The position numbers and the translations under genes are program-made. From an uncultured Bacteroidales bacterium (GTDB lineage: Bacteria; Bacteroidota; Bacteroidia; Bacteroidales; Bacteroidaceae), in contig CASFRV010000001.1 in assembly GCA_949297215.1 (NCBI GenBank), positions 310,001 to 374,000 of the forward strand: DNA of 64,000 nt. The letters are read 5' to 3'. The notes under the pieces were generated by a model that saw only the letters and a program-made list of their open reading frames with translations, was not told the DNA's origin and did not search any database. Shown here piece after piece: positions 43,747 through 52,252 of this stretch (the first letter of the stretch is position 1; the number at the start of each line of letters is the position of its first letter).

Positions 43747-46488
43747 TTATTTAACGAGGACTTTGGCCGATGCGTCGGCTTTGTCGGTGTAAACTTTGAC
43801 GATGTACGTGCCGGCGGTCAGGTTGGAGGTGTCGAGCTGGCGTTCGCCGGTCTGTACAATGAGCTGGCCGCCGGTGGTGTAGAGCAGCACGCGGTGAACC
43901 TTAGCGTCGGTGACGATGTCGATTTTCTCCTGGCCCGGAGCGATCGTTACGAGGACGTTTTGCCCGGCCACGAGGTCGTCGTCCATGCCGAGGGTGGCAT
44001 ACGAGTTGGGCGAGAAGCAGGCCACGAGATGGGTGTTGTGGTCGACGGTGAAGGTGTAGACTTCATCGACGGAAAGCACGTTGTTGCCCTCGCGCCAGCA
44101 TACAAAGTCGGAGTTGCCTTTGCGCGCGATGCTTGCCGTCATGGCCGTCCCGGCCGTTTGGCTGCCGCCTTCGGGCGAGAGGGTCACGATGCCGCGTTCG
44201 GGGTCGTTGGGAACGGCTGTTACGGTGTAGGTGTCGCCGGCGGTTCCAGCGTTGAAGATGAAGTCGACAATCTGTCCGGCAGCGTCGTCTTCGGGGTCGC
44301 TCAGGCCGTTGTTGGTCAGGCGTACGCGCACGCGGCTCTTGCCGGCCTTGGCATCGGCGGGAACGTCGATGGTGGCCGTCATTTCGCGGGCGGCATCCAT
44401 CTTGACCGTGGTTTCAAACACACCGTCGCGGTTCCAGTCGAAGTAGACGTACACTTCGTCCATGTCGGTGGGCTCGCCGCTCAGGTTCAGGTGCAGATCG
44501 AACGGCTTGCCGATGGCCACAACGGGCTTGCTGTGGGTGAAGAGCGTGAACCACGTCGAGGGCTTCGTGCTTTCTTCGGTTATGCCGCCGCCGTTGAGCG
44601 TCGAGAGGGGATAGGCAAGGGGCGTGAGCACGCCTTCGCCGCTGATGGAGGCACGGCTGACGTAAACGTCGCCCAGAGAGCCGCACGGCATCTGGTAAAT
44701 CTGAGCCGAGGTGGAGAAAGAGCTGCGGATGGCGCGTACCTGCACGAGCGACACGCCGTCGACGGTGAGCTCGCTGCCGGCTTCATCCTTGGAGGCGAAG
44801 GGGCGGAACGTGTAGTAGGGCACGCCCTCGACGTAGGTCTCGCTGACGTACCAGCGGGTGGGCGCCTCGCTCTCGCCGACGCTGAGGCCGTCGGCACCGG
44901 CGTTGATGGTGTGCGTGGGGTTCTTCACGTTGGCGATGAGATAGCCGCCTGAAACGTTGCCTTCGCCCACGAAATACCATGCTTGTTCGCCGGCCTCGGT
45001 TTTTTCGGCCCACGAGAGGGTGCCGTCGCCCGAGGTTTGCAGCGCCAGCCCCGTGCCGGCCACGAGCGTATAGGTGAAGTCGGCCTTACCCAGCTCGTCG
45101 CAGGGCGTGAAGGGGCGCACTTCGTAGAGATTTTCCGTTTCGACGAGGTTCCAGTAGGAGCCTGTGTTGGCGGGACGCGCACCCCAGACAATGATGTTGC
45201 TCGAAGCGCCGTCTTTGTTCAGGCCGTTCGGGTTTTGCGAGGCGTTGTTATAGTTGGCGCAGTCGGTTGAGCTGAAATAGAACTGGCCATTGTTCGTTCC
45301 GACGTAGTATTCGACGGGGTCGGCTCCGGTCTCAACGGTGTTGGTTGCCGACTGTGTGCCGCTGCAACTCTGGATATAGTTGCCGGTGGCCGTGTTGCGG
45401 ATGTAGTAGCAGTTGGTTTTGCCCGTGGGGATGAACTCCCAGAAGCAGCGTACCGTGACGTCGTAGGGGGAAACGACGAGCGAACCGTCGGCTTCCTCGC
45501 TCATGTAGTTGCTCGGGGTGGGAGCCCACGTAATGTTATAGTAGGTGTCGGGCAGCGGCGTGCTCAGCATGGGAGCTTCGCCGTCGTAGGGCTGCACGTC
45601 CCAGCCGGTGGCTTCGTCGGCGTAGGCAACGGTGCCCGTGGCAGCGTTGTAGACGAGGTAGTAGCCGTCGGGAGCCTGCAACGTCAGGCCGTCGGCCGTC
45701 GAGGAGAGCGTGAAGCTCTCGGCTGCCAGTTGCAGAGTGGCCTGTGCTGTGGTGCGCTCCATTTTGAGCAGGGTGCCCTGCGAGCCTTGGGCCACTTCGA
45801 CGTCGCCCGAGACGTTGTGCAGATACCATGCACCTTTGCCGTCGGAGATGAAAGTGAAGACCGAAGCTTCGCTCGTCGTGGCGGCTGTCTGGATGGAGCC
45901 GCTGGCGGTCAGATAGGCGTACTGGCCCAGTTTGGCGTTCATCTGTGTTTGCAGATAATACTCTACACCTTCTTCAACAAAGGTTACGCTTTGGTTGTCT
46001 TCGACGCGGAAGATTTTCCATTGCGAGGCATCGCCCGAACCGCTGTGGAGGGCGGCACCGTTGTTGTTGACATACATGTTGAAATAGAGCCCCGTGCTGA
46101 CGTCTTGCAGGAGAAGGTTGGCACCGCTGGCCTTGATGGTAAAGGCACAGGGCGAGGAGAGTTCTTCGCCCGTGGACGATTGCGACTTGGCTCCCAGCAT
46201 GATGTTGGCCGTGCCGTCAAGCTGTTTCCAGACGTATTTGCCCGTGGGCGTCATGAGGTGGTACGTGCCGTCGGCCGCATCGGAGGCTTCAAAATAGAAG
46301 ACCGTGCGGTAGTAAGGCTCGTCGTCGATCGAAGCAACCGTGCTCAGCTGCTTCCCGTCGTTGCTCAGGTAGACGGACTGCGAGGAGGCTTGCAGCGTGT
46401 AGGGCTGCCCCGTCTCGACCGTCGTCTGCGCGGCACCCGGCAGCGCGGCGGCTGCCATCAGGGTGCATAAAGACAGAAATTGTTTCAT
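43747..46488 (-). CDS. Large secreted protein with GEVED-like domain and T9SS sorting domain
   Basis: 913-residue exported protein: signal peptide 1-20 (ending PGAAQ), then several beta-rich modules that look alike (YTLQASSQSVYLSN, YYLQTQMNAKLGQYAYLT, YYNITWAPTPSNYMSEE), reminiscent of ricin/RICIN-like trefoil repeats. At about 680-760 a GEVED-type segment is seen (VYVYFDWNRDGVFE, VRVRLTNNG, GQIVDFIF), followed by an InlB-type stretch (AVPNDPERGIVTLSPEGG, VCWREGNNVL). The last 75 residues are a type A T9SS C-terminal sorting domain (VHRVLLYTTGGQLI ... LTAGTYIVKVYT ... KVLVK), so it should be secreted and anchored or released at the surface. Possible glycan-binding role by inference. Confidence 0.85.
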   Translation of the reverse strand: MKQFLSLCTLMAAAALPGAAQTTVETGQPYTLQASSQSVYLSNDGKQLSTVASIDDEPYYRTVFYFEASDAADGTYHLMTPTGKYVWKQLDGTANIMLGAKSQSSTGEELSSPCAFTIKASGANLLLQDVSTGLYFNMYVNNNGAALHSGSGDASQWKIFRVEDNQSVTFVEEGVEYYLQTQMNAKLGQYAYLTASGSIQTAATTSEASVFTFISDGKGAWYLHNVSGDVEVAQGSQGTLLKMERTTAQATLQLAAESFTLSSTADGLTLQAPDGYYLVYNAATGTVAYADEATGWDVQPYDGEAPMLSTPLPDTYYNITWAPTPSNYMSEEADGSLVVSPYDVTVRCFWEFIPTGKTNCYYIRNTATGNYIQSCSGTQSATNTVETGADPVEYYVGTNNGQFYFSSTDCANYNNASQNPNGLNKDGASSNIIVWGARPANTGSYWNLVETENLYEVRPFTPCDELGKADFTYTLVAGTGLALQTSGDGTLSWAEKTEAGEQAWYFVGEGNVSGGYLIANVKNPTHTINAGADGLSVGESEAPTRWYVSETYVEGVPYYTFRPFASKDEAGSELTVDGVSLVQVRAIRSSFSTSAQIYQMPCGSLGDVYVSRASISGEGVLTPLAYPLSTLNGGGITEESTKPSTWFTLFTHSKPVVAIGKPFDLHLNLSGEPTDMDEVYVYFDWNRDGVFETTVKMDAAREMTATIDVPADAKAGKSRVRVRLTNNGLSDPEDDAAGQIVDFIFNAGTAGDTYTVTAVPNDPERGIVTLSPEGGSQTAGTAMTASIARKGNSDFVCWREGNNVLSVDEVYTFTVDHNTHLVACFSPNSYATLGMDDDLVAGQNVLVTIAPGQEKIDIVTDAKVHRVLLYTTGGQLIVQTGERQLDTSNLTAGTYIVKVYTDKADASAKVLVK

Positions 46489-46525
46489 GGTTATTGAATT
46501 TAGAAGTGAATATATCGGGATGTTC

Positions 46526-47047
46526 TTATTCGTCGGTGTCTTCGGCCGGCATGACGTAGAAGCGTTTTCTGATCGTTACCTGATAATAAAGCTGTGAGAG
46601 CGTCTGATAACGCACGGAACCGTTCCCGTCGGCAAAGTCGACGGTGCTGTTGTACGTCTGCGATATGCCGGAGACGTCATACTTGGCCGTGAAAGTCAGG
46701 GTGTGCCAGCCGGACGTCGTGGCGACGATCGTATCGGTCGGGTTTTCGTTTTGAGCGTCGTAGACCACGCCTGCCTTGTAGCTGTGGGAAGCTTCGGGCG
46801 TGGAGGTCCACGACATGTCGGCGCCGTGAAGCAGGCGGCCCTTCTTGCTCTGAACGGCTGTGGCCACAATCTTGTCGCCGACGCGGAGGTTTTCGTCTTC
46901 AGCTTCGATAACGTGGAACGTTACGTCGGAAAACTCGGGGATTTCAGACGTGTAGTCGTCATCGTCGTCATCGTCGTCGCAGGACGTAATGGTACCGACC
47001 ATGCAACATAGCGGGAAAGCCAGGAAAAGCGGTTTCAGAATATTCAT
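46526..47047 (-). CDS. Lipoprotein with poly-Asp export signal
   Basis: 173-residue predicted lipoprotein: lipobox TITSC followed at once by eight Asp, an extreme form of the acidic post-Cys surface-export signal. The remaining sequence is beta-rich (VTFHVIEAEDENLRVGDKIVATA, GWHTLTFTAKYDVSG) like an immunoglobulin or PKD-type domain. Function is unknown. Start MNILKPLFLAFPL (47047) begins the signal peptide; 7 nt separate it from the CNNM gene upstream and 37 nt from the T9SS protein gene, so the three may form one operon with the sulfatase. Confidence 0.78.
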   Translation of the reverse strand: MNILKPLFLAFPLCCMVGTITSCDDDDDDDDYTSEIPEFSDVTFHVIEAEDENLRVGDKIVATAVQSKKGRLLHGADMSWTSTPEASHSYKAGVVYDAQNENPTDTIVATTSGWHTLTFTAKYDVSGISQTYNSTVDFADGNGSVRYQTLSQLYYQVTIRKRFYVMPAEDTDE

Positions 47048-47054
47048 TGGTATC

Positions 47055-48362
47055 TCAGTTTTTATCTTTTTCATTTTCTTTGGGAAGGACATACACGAGC
47101 AACTTGTCAACGCGTTCTCCATCCATGTCGACCACCTCTATTTTCAGGTTCTGGTAGGTGAAGAGGTCACCTGCCTTCGGGATGCGGCCGATGAAGAACA
47201 TGGCCATGCCGCCTACCGTCGTGAAGCCTTCGTCTTCGATGTCTTCATAAGCGTTGATGTGCACTTCCTCCATAAAGTCGTCTAAGTTCATCGCTCCATC
47301 TACGAGCAGGGAGCCGTCTTGGCGTTGCACGATTTCGGGATCGTCCGGTTCGTTTTCTTCAAGGATATCGCCGAAGATGCTTTCCGTCAGGTCGTGGAGC
47401 GTAACGAGGCCTTCGGTGCCTCCATATTCATCGACGACGACAGCAAATTTGGTTTTGTTTTTCTTGAACAGCTCTACGGCCTTTTTGGCGTAAATGCTTT
47501 CGGGAAGAAACAGCACGGGGCGTGCTATGGCTCTGAGGTTGAACGGAGCGGCGGCGTCGAGCATGAGGACAATGTCTTTTACGGAGATAACACCGATGAC
47601 GTCGTCGCGGTGAGTGCCCACCAACAAGTATTTGCTGAAGTTGTGCTCGCGGATAGTGGTAAGCACTTTCTCCTTGCTGTCGTCTGCATGGAGAACAACC
47701 ATCTCGTGGCGCGGCGTCATCAGCTCGTTGATGCGTTTATCCGAGAAGCGGAACACGTCGCGCAGCATTTCCGTCTCATGACTGTCGATTACGCCTTGTT
47801 CAGAGCTTTGCCGCAATATCATTTTAAGCTCTTCCTGCGTCATGGGCCGCTCTTCCGATACGGTCACACCCATCAGTTTGCTCACAATCTTGGTGGAAAC
47901 GCTCAGCAGCCACACAAAGGGATACGACAACCACGTCAGAGCACGGATGATGGCGCTCAGACGCATGGCGTAACTTTCGGGCTTGCTCAATGCAATCGAT
48001 TTGGGTACGAGCTCACCGATGATAAGCGACAGGTAAGTGATAATAATAATAGTAAGAGCTACGGCCAGTTCGCCGGCATAGGACTCACAGCCGGGAATAC
48101 GTGCGATGAATGGCTTGAAATGCTCTGCTATGGTGGCACCTCCGAATGCACCGGAGACAATTCCTATTAATGTGATGCCGATTTGTATGGTCGAAAGCGT
48201 CTGCTCAGGCTTCTCCAATTGCATCAAAACGCGTTTGGCGCTCCGGTTCCCTTGTTCACGATACGACTCAAGACGAACTTTACTGGAAGAAACCAGTGCA
48301 ATTTCGTACATCGCAAACATACCGTTCAACAATAGGAGAATAATAATTATGATGAATTCCAT
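47055..48362 (-). CDS. CNNM/CorC-family transporter-associated protein (HlyC/CorC-like)
   Basis: 435-residue membrane protein: N-terminal CNNM (DUF21) domain with about four helices (MEFIIIIILLLLNGMFAMYEIALVSSS, AVALTIIIITYLSLIIGELVPKSIAL), a pair of CBS domains (MTPRHEMVVLHADDS, ARPVLFLPESIYAKKAVELF) and a C-terminal CorC_HlyC domain (GSLLVDGAMNLDDF). Related proteins mediate Mg or Co efflux or Mg homeostasis. It is often called a hemolysin in databases, but nothing here supports a toxin. Gap 48363-48421 holds no clear promoter box. Confidence 0.92.
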   Translation of the reverse strand: MEFIIIIILLLLNGMFAMYEIALVSSSKVRLESYREQGNRSAKRVLMQLEKPEQTLSTIQIGITLIGIVSGAFGGATIAEHFKPFIARIPGCESYAGELAVALTIIIITYLSLIIGELVPKSIALSKPESYAMRLSAIIRALTWLSYPFVWLLSVSTKIVSKLMGVTVSEERPMTQEELKMILRQSSEQGVIDSHETEMLRDVFRFSDKRINELMTPRHEMVVLHADDSKEKVLTTIREHNFSKYLLVGTHRDDVIGVISVKDIVLMLDAAAPFNLRAIARPVLFLPESIYAKKAVELFKKNKTKFAVVVDEYGGTEGLVTLHDLTESIFGDILEENEPDDPEIVQRQDGSLLVDGAMNLDDFMEEVHINAYEDIEDEGFTTVGGMAMFFIGRIPKAGDLFTYQNLKIEVVDMDGERVDKLLVYVLPKENEKDKN

Positions 48363-48421
48363 AAAGGGAGGGCATTTAATATCTGAAAAGTATAAGCATA
48401 AAATAGCGTCTCTTTACGAAG

Positions 48422-49036
48422 TCATAGTTTCAGTATTCCGTCGCCCTGGCGGACTATCGCGGGCTCTTCGTCCGTACAATCCACTATCGTGCTCTGTTTA
48501 AGTTGGATTTTGCCCCCATCTACGACCAATGAGACGCGGGTAGCCCATTTTTCGTCGATGAGCTCAGGATCCGTAAGATACTCCTCCTCGTCTTCCTCTC
48601 GGGGAATAGACGTGGTCATAAGGGGCTCCGCCAAATTTCTCAGCACCTCCTGCGTAATAGCATGCTGGGGCATGCGAATACCTACCTCGTGATTTTTTTT
48701 GGAACGGAAGATCTTGGGCAATTTACTCAGGCCCGGCAAAATAAAAGTGAACAAACCCGGCAGGTTCCTCTTTATAAGCTTGTATGTAGGCGTGGTAATG
48801 CGGGTATATTCGCTGATGGCGCTGATATCATAGCATATAATTGTGAGGGGATGGCGTGCTGGGTTAATTTGCTTTAACTGGCAGATGCGTTCGACGGCTC
48901 GTTCTTTCAGTGCGTTGCAGGCTAAAACGTACGTAGTGTCTGTCGGGATGATGATGATCTCACCATCCTGTAAGGCCGAGACGATGCGCTGTATCTGTTT
49001 GGGGGCGTTATTGTCGGGATATAGCTTGATGCGCAT
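48422..49036 (-). CDS. L-threonylcarbamoyladenylate synthase family protein (Sua5/YciO/YrdC)
   Basis: 204-residue YrdC-fold protein. The nucleotide-binding basic pocket is recognisable in GEIIIIPTDTTYVLACNALKERAVERIC and KHPLTIICYD-like NPARHPLTIICYDIS; PGLFTFILPG and VGIRMPQH follow. The variant motifs resemble the YciO branch, so it may not be the essential t6A synthase. Start MRIKLYPDNNAPKQ (49036), 2 nt after maf. Part of the DUF2520-kdsC-maf-yciO-like group. Confidence 0.87.
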   Translation of the reverse strand: MRIKLYPDNNAPKQIQRIVSALQDGEIIIIPTDTTYVLACNALKERAVERICQLKQINPARHPLTIICYDISAISEYTRITTPTYKLIKRNLPGLFTFILPGLSKLPKIFRSKKNHEVGIRMPQHAITQEVLRNLAEPLMTTSIPREEDEEEYLTDPELIDEKWATRVSLVVDGGKIQLKQSTIVDCTDEEPAIVRQGDGILKL

Positions 49037-49038
49037 GT

Positions 49039-49620
49039 TTAAAAGGTTTTGAGGGCTGTGTACAGGCGCTGTACGGGCAGGCCCATGACGTTGAAGAAGC
49101 TGCCATGCAATTCTTCGACGGCTATCAGGCCGATCCATTCCTGTATGCCGTAGGCGCCGGCCTTATCGAAGGGGAGAAAGTTGTTTATGTAGTAACTGAT
49201 TTCTTCCTCGGTAAGTGTTGCGAATTTTACCCGGCTTGTTACGGCAAAGTTTTCGCATTTGCTTTTGCTGAGCACCGTTACGCCTGTGATGACCTCGTGC
49301 GTCCGTCCTGAGAGCCGGCCGAGCATGGTGGCCGCTTCGGCTGCGTTTTTGGGTTTGCCGAGTATCTGATTGTCTATACAGACGATGGTGTCGGCCGTGA
49401 TGATGAGGTCGTTTTCGCCCATGGTCTCTTTATAGGCGTCTGCTTTTTTCTTGGAGATGTATTTTGCCACTTCAGCACCTTGCAACTCTTTGGGAAAACT
49501 TTCGTCCACGCCGAGGAGGGTGCGTATCTTGAATTTAATTCCCAGTCGTTCGAGCAGTTCTTTCCGTCGGGGAGAGTTGCTGGCAAGTACAATATTGTAT
49601 GAGTTGAGATTGTCTAACAT
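49039..49620 (-). CDS. maf: Nucleoside triphosphate pyrophosphatase, Maf family
   Basis: 193-residue Maf/YhdE-type pyrophosphatase that removes dTTP, UTP or modified pyrimidine nucleotides. Signature LASNSPRRKELLERLG at residues 12-27, ADTIVCIDNQILGKP with the catalytic Asp, LSGRTHEVITGV and FDKAGAYGIQEW are all present. Start MLDNLNSYNIV (49620). It lies 62 nt after kdsC and 2 nt before the Sua5-like gene. Confidence 0.95.
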   Translation of the reverse strand: MLDNLNSYNIVLASNSPRRKELLERLGIKFKIRTLLGVDESFPKELQGAEVAKYISKKKADAYKETMGENDLIITADTIVCIDNQILGKPKNAAEAATMLGRLSGRTHEVITGVTVLSKSKCENFAVTSRVKFATLTEEEISYYINNFLPFDKAGAYGIQEWIGLIAVEELHGSFFNVMGLPVQRLYTALKTF

Positions 49621-49682
49621 AAGCAGTTTTGTGTAGGGTGAAAAAGATATATGGACCCTGCGTGGCAGACGATGGCGCGTGC

Positions 49683-50201
49683 TTACCAGCCGAAGGCCTT
49701 GGCACTGCTCATCCATTTGCCTTGTGCGCGCAGGATTTGCTCGACCACGTCGCGCACGCAGCCGTCTCCGCCCGGGCGGGGGCTCACGTAGGTGGCGATG
49801 TCCTTGATTTCGGGGGCGGCATCGGCCGGGCAGCAGGGGCATCCGCAGGCTTTCATCACCTCGTAGTCGGGGATGTCGTCGCCCATGAAGGCCACTTCGT
49901 CGGCTTTGAGGTGGTGCGCGTCGAGCCACGCCTGAAAGGTTTTTATCTTCACGGCGACGCCCATGTAGATGTCGGTGATGCCCAGTTTTTCGTAGCGCAT
50001 TCTGATGGCCTCGCTTTGTCCGCCGGTGATGATGGCCAGCTGCAAGCCCGATTTGGCTGCCAGTTGGAGGGCATAGCCGTCCTTGATGTTGACGGTCCGT
50101 ACGGGTTGTCCGTCGGGGGCGAGCTCCACGGTCGAGGAGCTGAGAACGCCGTCTACGTCGAAGGCTATGGCGCGTATTTTCGTCAGGTCATGGTCGATCA
50201 T
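49683..50201 (-). CDS. kdsC: 3-deoxy-D-manno-octulosonate 8-phosphate phosphatase (KdsC)
   Basis: 172-residue HAD-superfamily phosphatase without a cap domain, forming tetramers in the family. HAD motifs: [11 protein letters not shown] (nucleophile Asp and acid Asp), [10 protein letters not shown], Lys in GVAVKIKTF and [11 protein letters not shown]. It releases Kdo from Kdo-8-phosphate for lipopolysaccharide inner core synthesis. Starts 22 nt after the DUF2520 gene. Confidence 0.93.
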   Translation of the reverse strand: MIDHDLTKIRAIAFDVDGVLSSSTVELAPDGQPVRTVNIKDGYALQLAAKSGLQLAIITGGQSEAIRMRYEKLGITDIYMGVAVKIKTFQAWLDAHHLKADEVAFMGDDIPDYEVMKACGCPCCPADAAPEIKDIATYVSPRPGGDGCVRDVVEQILRAQGKWMSSAKAFGW

Positions 50202-50223
50202 GGCAGTTGTGTTTTTTGAGTTC

Positions 50224-51012
50224 TTATGAAAGGGAGTCGTGGTGGATGCTGCGGCTGACGGTCCGGTATATTTCGAGCCAGTCGGGGCGTCCGGTCAGCA
50301 GTTGCTCGTGCTTTTCCATGACGAGTCGGTCGTTGCGCAGCGCCGGCCCTGTTTGTGCCTGTCGTGCCGGCATGGTGTGCACTTTTTTTGCTGTTTCGTC
50401 GATGATGGGCAGCAGCAGTTCGGGTGCGAGCCCGCATGTGGCGAGCAGTTCCTGGGCGATGGCAAAGCAGCGGTTGGCGAAATTGTTGGCAAAAACGCCG
50501 GCCACGTGTACAACGGCCCTGTGGGCGCTGTCCAGCTCGTTCACCGTGCGCGTGAGCCGCTCGGCCACGCCGCGTATGAGCCCGAGCGTGGTGCGGTCGG
50601 AGGCTTCGATGAAGCAGGGCACACCGGAAAAGTCGACCTGCCGTTGCCGGGAGAACGTTTGGAGCGGGTAGATCACGCCGAAACGTTCAGCCTTTCCCCG
50701 GAAAACGTCGATCGACACCCCGCCGGCCGTGTGCACGACGATGCTCTCCCGCTGCGTGGCGCTCAACCGGCCGATGACGTCGGGGAGCGCGTCGTCCTTG
50801 ACGGCCAGCAGGAGCATGCCGGCTCGGGGCAGGTTGCTTAACCTGTCGGTTGCAGGGCATCCCAGCTTTTGGCCCAGGGCCTGTGCACTTTCGAGCGTCC
50901 TGCTGTAAACGCCCAACGGGTGCATGCCTGCGGATTGGAGGGCTGCGGACATATGCGTGGCCACGGCACCGGCACCAATGATTGAAAATTCGGTCAGTTC
51001 GTTACTACACAT
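50224..51012 (-). CDS. Rossmann-like / DUF2520 domain protein
   Basis: 262-residue protein with an N-terminal NAD(P)-binding Rossmann domain ([44 protein letters not shown]) and a C-terminal helical DUF2520 dimerisation domain ([28 protein letters not shown]). The plan resembles pantoate/ketopantoate or 6-phosphogluconate dehydrogenases, but no substrate is known. Start [12 protein letters not shown] (51012) was chosen because a TAACTTTG box ends 6 nt before it; the longer alternative overlaps the box itself. First gene of the kdsC-maf group. Confidence 0.88.
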   Translation of the reverse strand: MCSNELTEFSIIGAGAVATHMSAALQSAGMHPLGVYSRTLESAQALGQKLGCPATDRLSNLPRAGMLLLAVKDDALPDVIGRLSATQRESIVVHTAGGVSIDVFRGKAERFGVIYPLQTFSRQRQVDFSGVPCFIEASDRTTLGLIRGVAERLTRTVNELDSAHRAVVHVAGVFANNFANRCFAIAQELLATCGLAPELLLPIIDETAKKVHTMPARQAQTGPALRNDRLVMEKHEQLLTGRPDWLEIYRTVSRSIHHDSLS

Positions 51013-51018
51013 CCCGTG

Positions 51019-51026
51019 CAAAGTTA
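51019..51026 (-). promoter_or_regulatory. -7 promoter box of the DUF2520-kdsC-maf group
   Basis: Minus-strand TAACTTTG, 6 nt before the start codon, again implying a nearly leaderless mRNA. Confidence 0.55.
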
Positions 51027-51126
51027 AATCTTTCGTTTTGAATAGCTTTGCCGCCGGGGAGAAAAACGTAAAATCTTTTTCCTGTTTGCTTGGATATGCT
51101 CGGGCATTCGTTACTTTTTTCCAGCT

Positions 51127-51266
51127 AAATCAAGAAAAAGCGAGCTTTCTCTTGCTTTGCCTCTCACCTTTCACTACCTTTGTTTCACGAAGGTAGGATG
51201 CGGTTCGGACAAATCAAGAAAAAGCGAGCTTTCTCTTGCTTTCCCTCTCACCTTTCACTACCTTTG
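51127..51266 (+). repeat. Two tandem 84-bp promoter-bearing repeats
   Basis: Copies begin AAATCAAGAAAAAGCGAGC at 51127 and 51211 (84 bp apart). Each holds the hairpin CAAGA-A-AAAG(CGAG)CTTT-C-TCTTG, then CCTCTCACCTTTCACTACCTTTG; the TACCTTTG boxes are at 51175-51182 and 51259-51266. Around the hairpin the unit shares AGG(A/C)TGC..TCGG and CCTCTCA..TT..CACTA.CTTTG with the array at 40262-40593. The gene downstream starts 55 nt after the second box. Confidence 0.92.
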
Positions 51267-51321
51267 TTCCCGGGGGACGATGCGCTTGCCGGCGTCGTGC
51301 GGGCGAGACGGACAGACGGTT

Positions 51322-52233
51322 ATGAAGTGGTTCGTTTATAAATATTTTTTTGTGAGGAAGGACGACCGCATGCCTTTCCTTTTCTTTTTGTCGGTTGTCG
51401 TTGTTGTCGGGCTGCTGCGCTGGTATTTTTACGAGCATCCCGTCAGGAGCAGCGAGCCCGACGCGCCCGAAATTGTGGAGAGCGAATATGCCGGTTTTTT
51501 AAGGAAAGCCAAGGCCGACGAGGAGGCCCGTGCCGCCCGTTTCAGCGGGAGCGGGGCGGGGCGCAGGGTGGAGATGTTCCCTTTTGACCCGAACCGGGCC
51601 GATTCGGCCACGTTCGTCCGCCTGGGACTGGCGCCGTGGCAGGCACGCAACGTGTTGAAATACCGGGCCAAAGGCGGCGTGTGGCGTTCGGCCGACGATT
51701 TTGCACGGTTGTACGGCCTTTCGCAGGCCGACTTTGAGCGGTTGAGGCCATACATCCGCATACGGCCGGAGGAGGCTGCCCGCCCGGCCCGTCGGAGCAG
51801 GGAGGAAAAGCAGACCTTCGTCCGCACGGAAAAGCTGGCAGAGGGGAGCGTGGTCGACCTGAATGCGGCCGATACCACTTTGCTGAAGCGCATTCCCGGC
51901 ATAGGCAGCTATTATGCGGGCAAAATATGCCGTTACCGCGAGCAGCTGGGAGGCTTCGTGTCGGTCGGGCAGATTGCCGAGGTCGAGGGGCTTCCCGAGG
52001 GCATCGAGCGCTGGTTTGCGGTGGGTGAGCGGCCGGAGGTGAAGAAAATAAACGTGAACCGGGCCGATTTCAAGACGCTCGTGCGCCATCCTTACCTCGA
52101 CTATGAGCAGGTGAAGGTCATCGTGACGCATATACGCAAGTTTGGTCCGCTTTCGGGCTGGGACGACTTGCGTTTGTACAAAGAATTTTCCGAGGACGAC
52201 TTCCGGCGGCTGGCTCCCTACTTTGCCTTTTAG
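51322..52233 (+). CDS. ComEA-like helix-hairpin-helix DNA-binding protein
   Basis: 303-residue protein with an N-terminal membrane anchor (about 19-37, FLFFLSVVVVVGLLRWYF) after a basic start, and helix-hairpin-helix regions: FDPNRADSATFVRLGLAPWQARNVLKYRAKGG (about 85-115), VDLNAADTTLLKRIPGIGSYYAGKICRYREQLGG (about 178-212) and INVNRADFKTLVRHPYLDYEQVKVIV (about 240-270). ComEA proteins bind DNA outside the membrane during uptake; whether this one acts in competence is unproven. Start MKWFVYKYFFVRKDDR (51322); the frame continues upstream through the repeats, which I treat as promoter DNA. Confidence 0.86.
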   Translation: MKWFVYKYFFVRKDDRMPFLFFLSVVVVVGLLRWYFYEHPVRSSEPDAPEIVESEYAGFLRKAKADEEARAARFSGSGAGRRVEMFPFDPNRADSATFVRLGLAPWQARNVLKYRAKGGVWRSADDFARLYGLSQADFERLRPYIRIRPEEAARPARRSREEKQTFVRTEKLAEGSVVDLNAADTTLLKRIPGIGSYYAGKICRYREQLGGFVSVGQIAEVEGLPEGIERWFAVGERPEVKKINVNRADFKTLVRHPYLDYEQVKVIVTHIRKFGPLSGWDDLRLYKEFSEDDFRRLAPYFAF

Positions 52234-52252
52234 CCCCCGGCCGCCGTTGCAT

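Noticed and set aside
47055..48362. Hemolysin C label
   Set aside because: The CNNM-CBS-CorC plan belongs to metal-ion homeostasis proteins; the hemolysin name is historical.
51157..51321. 55-codon N-terminal extension of the ComEA-like protein
   Set aside because: The extension translates the second 84-bp repeat and its promoter box; the membrane anchor starts right after the internal ATG at 51322.
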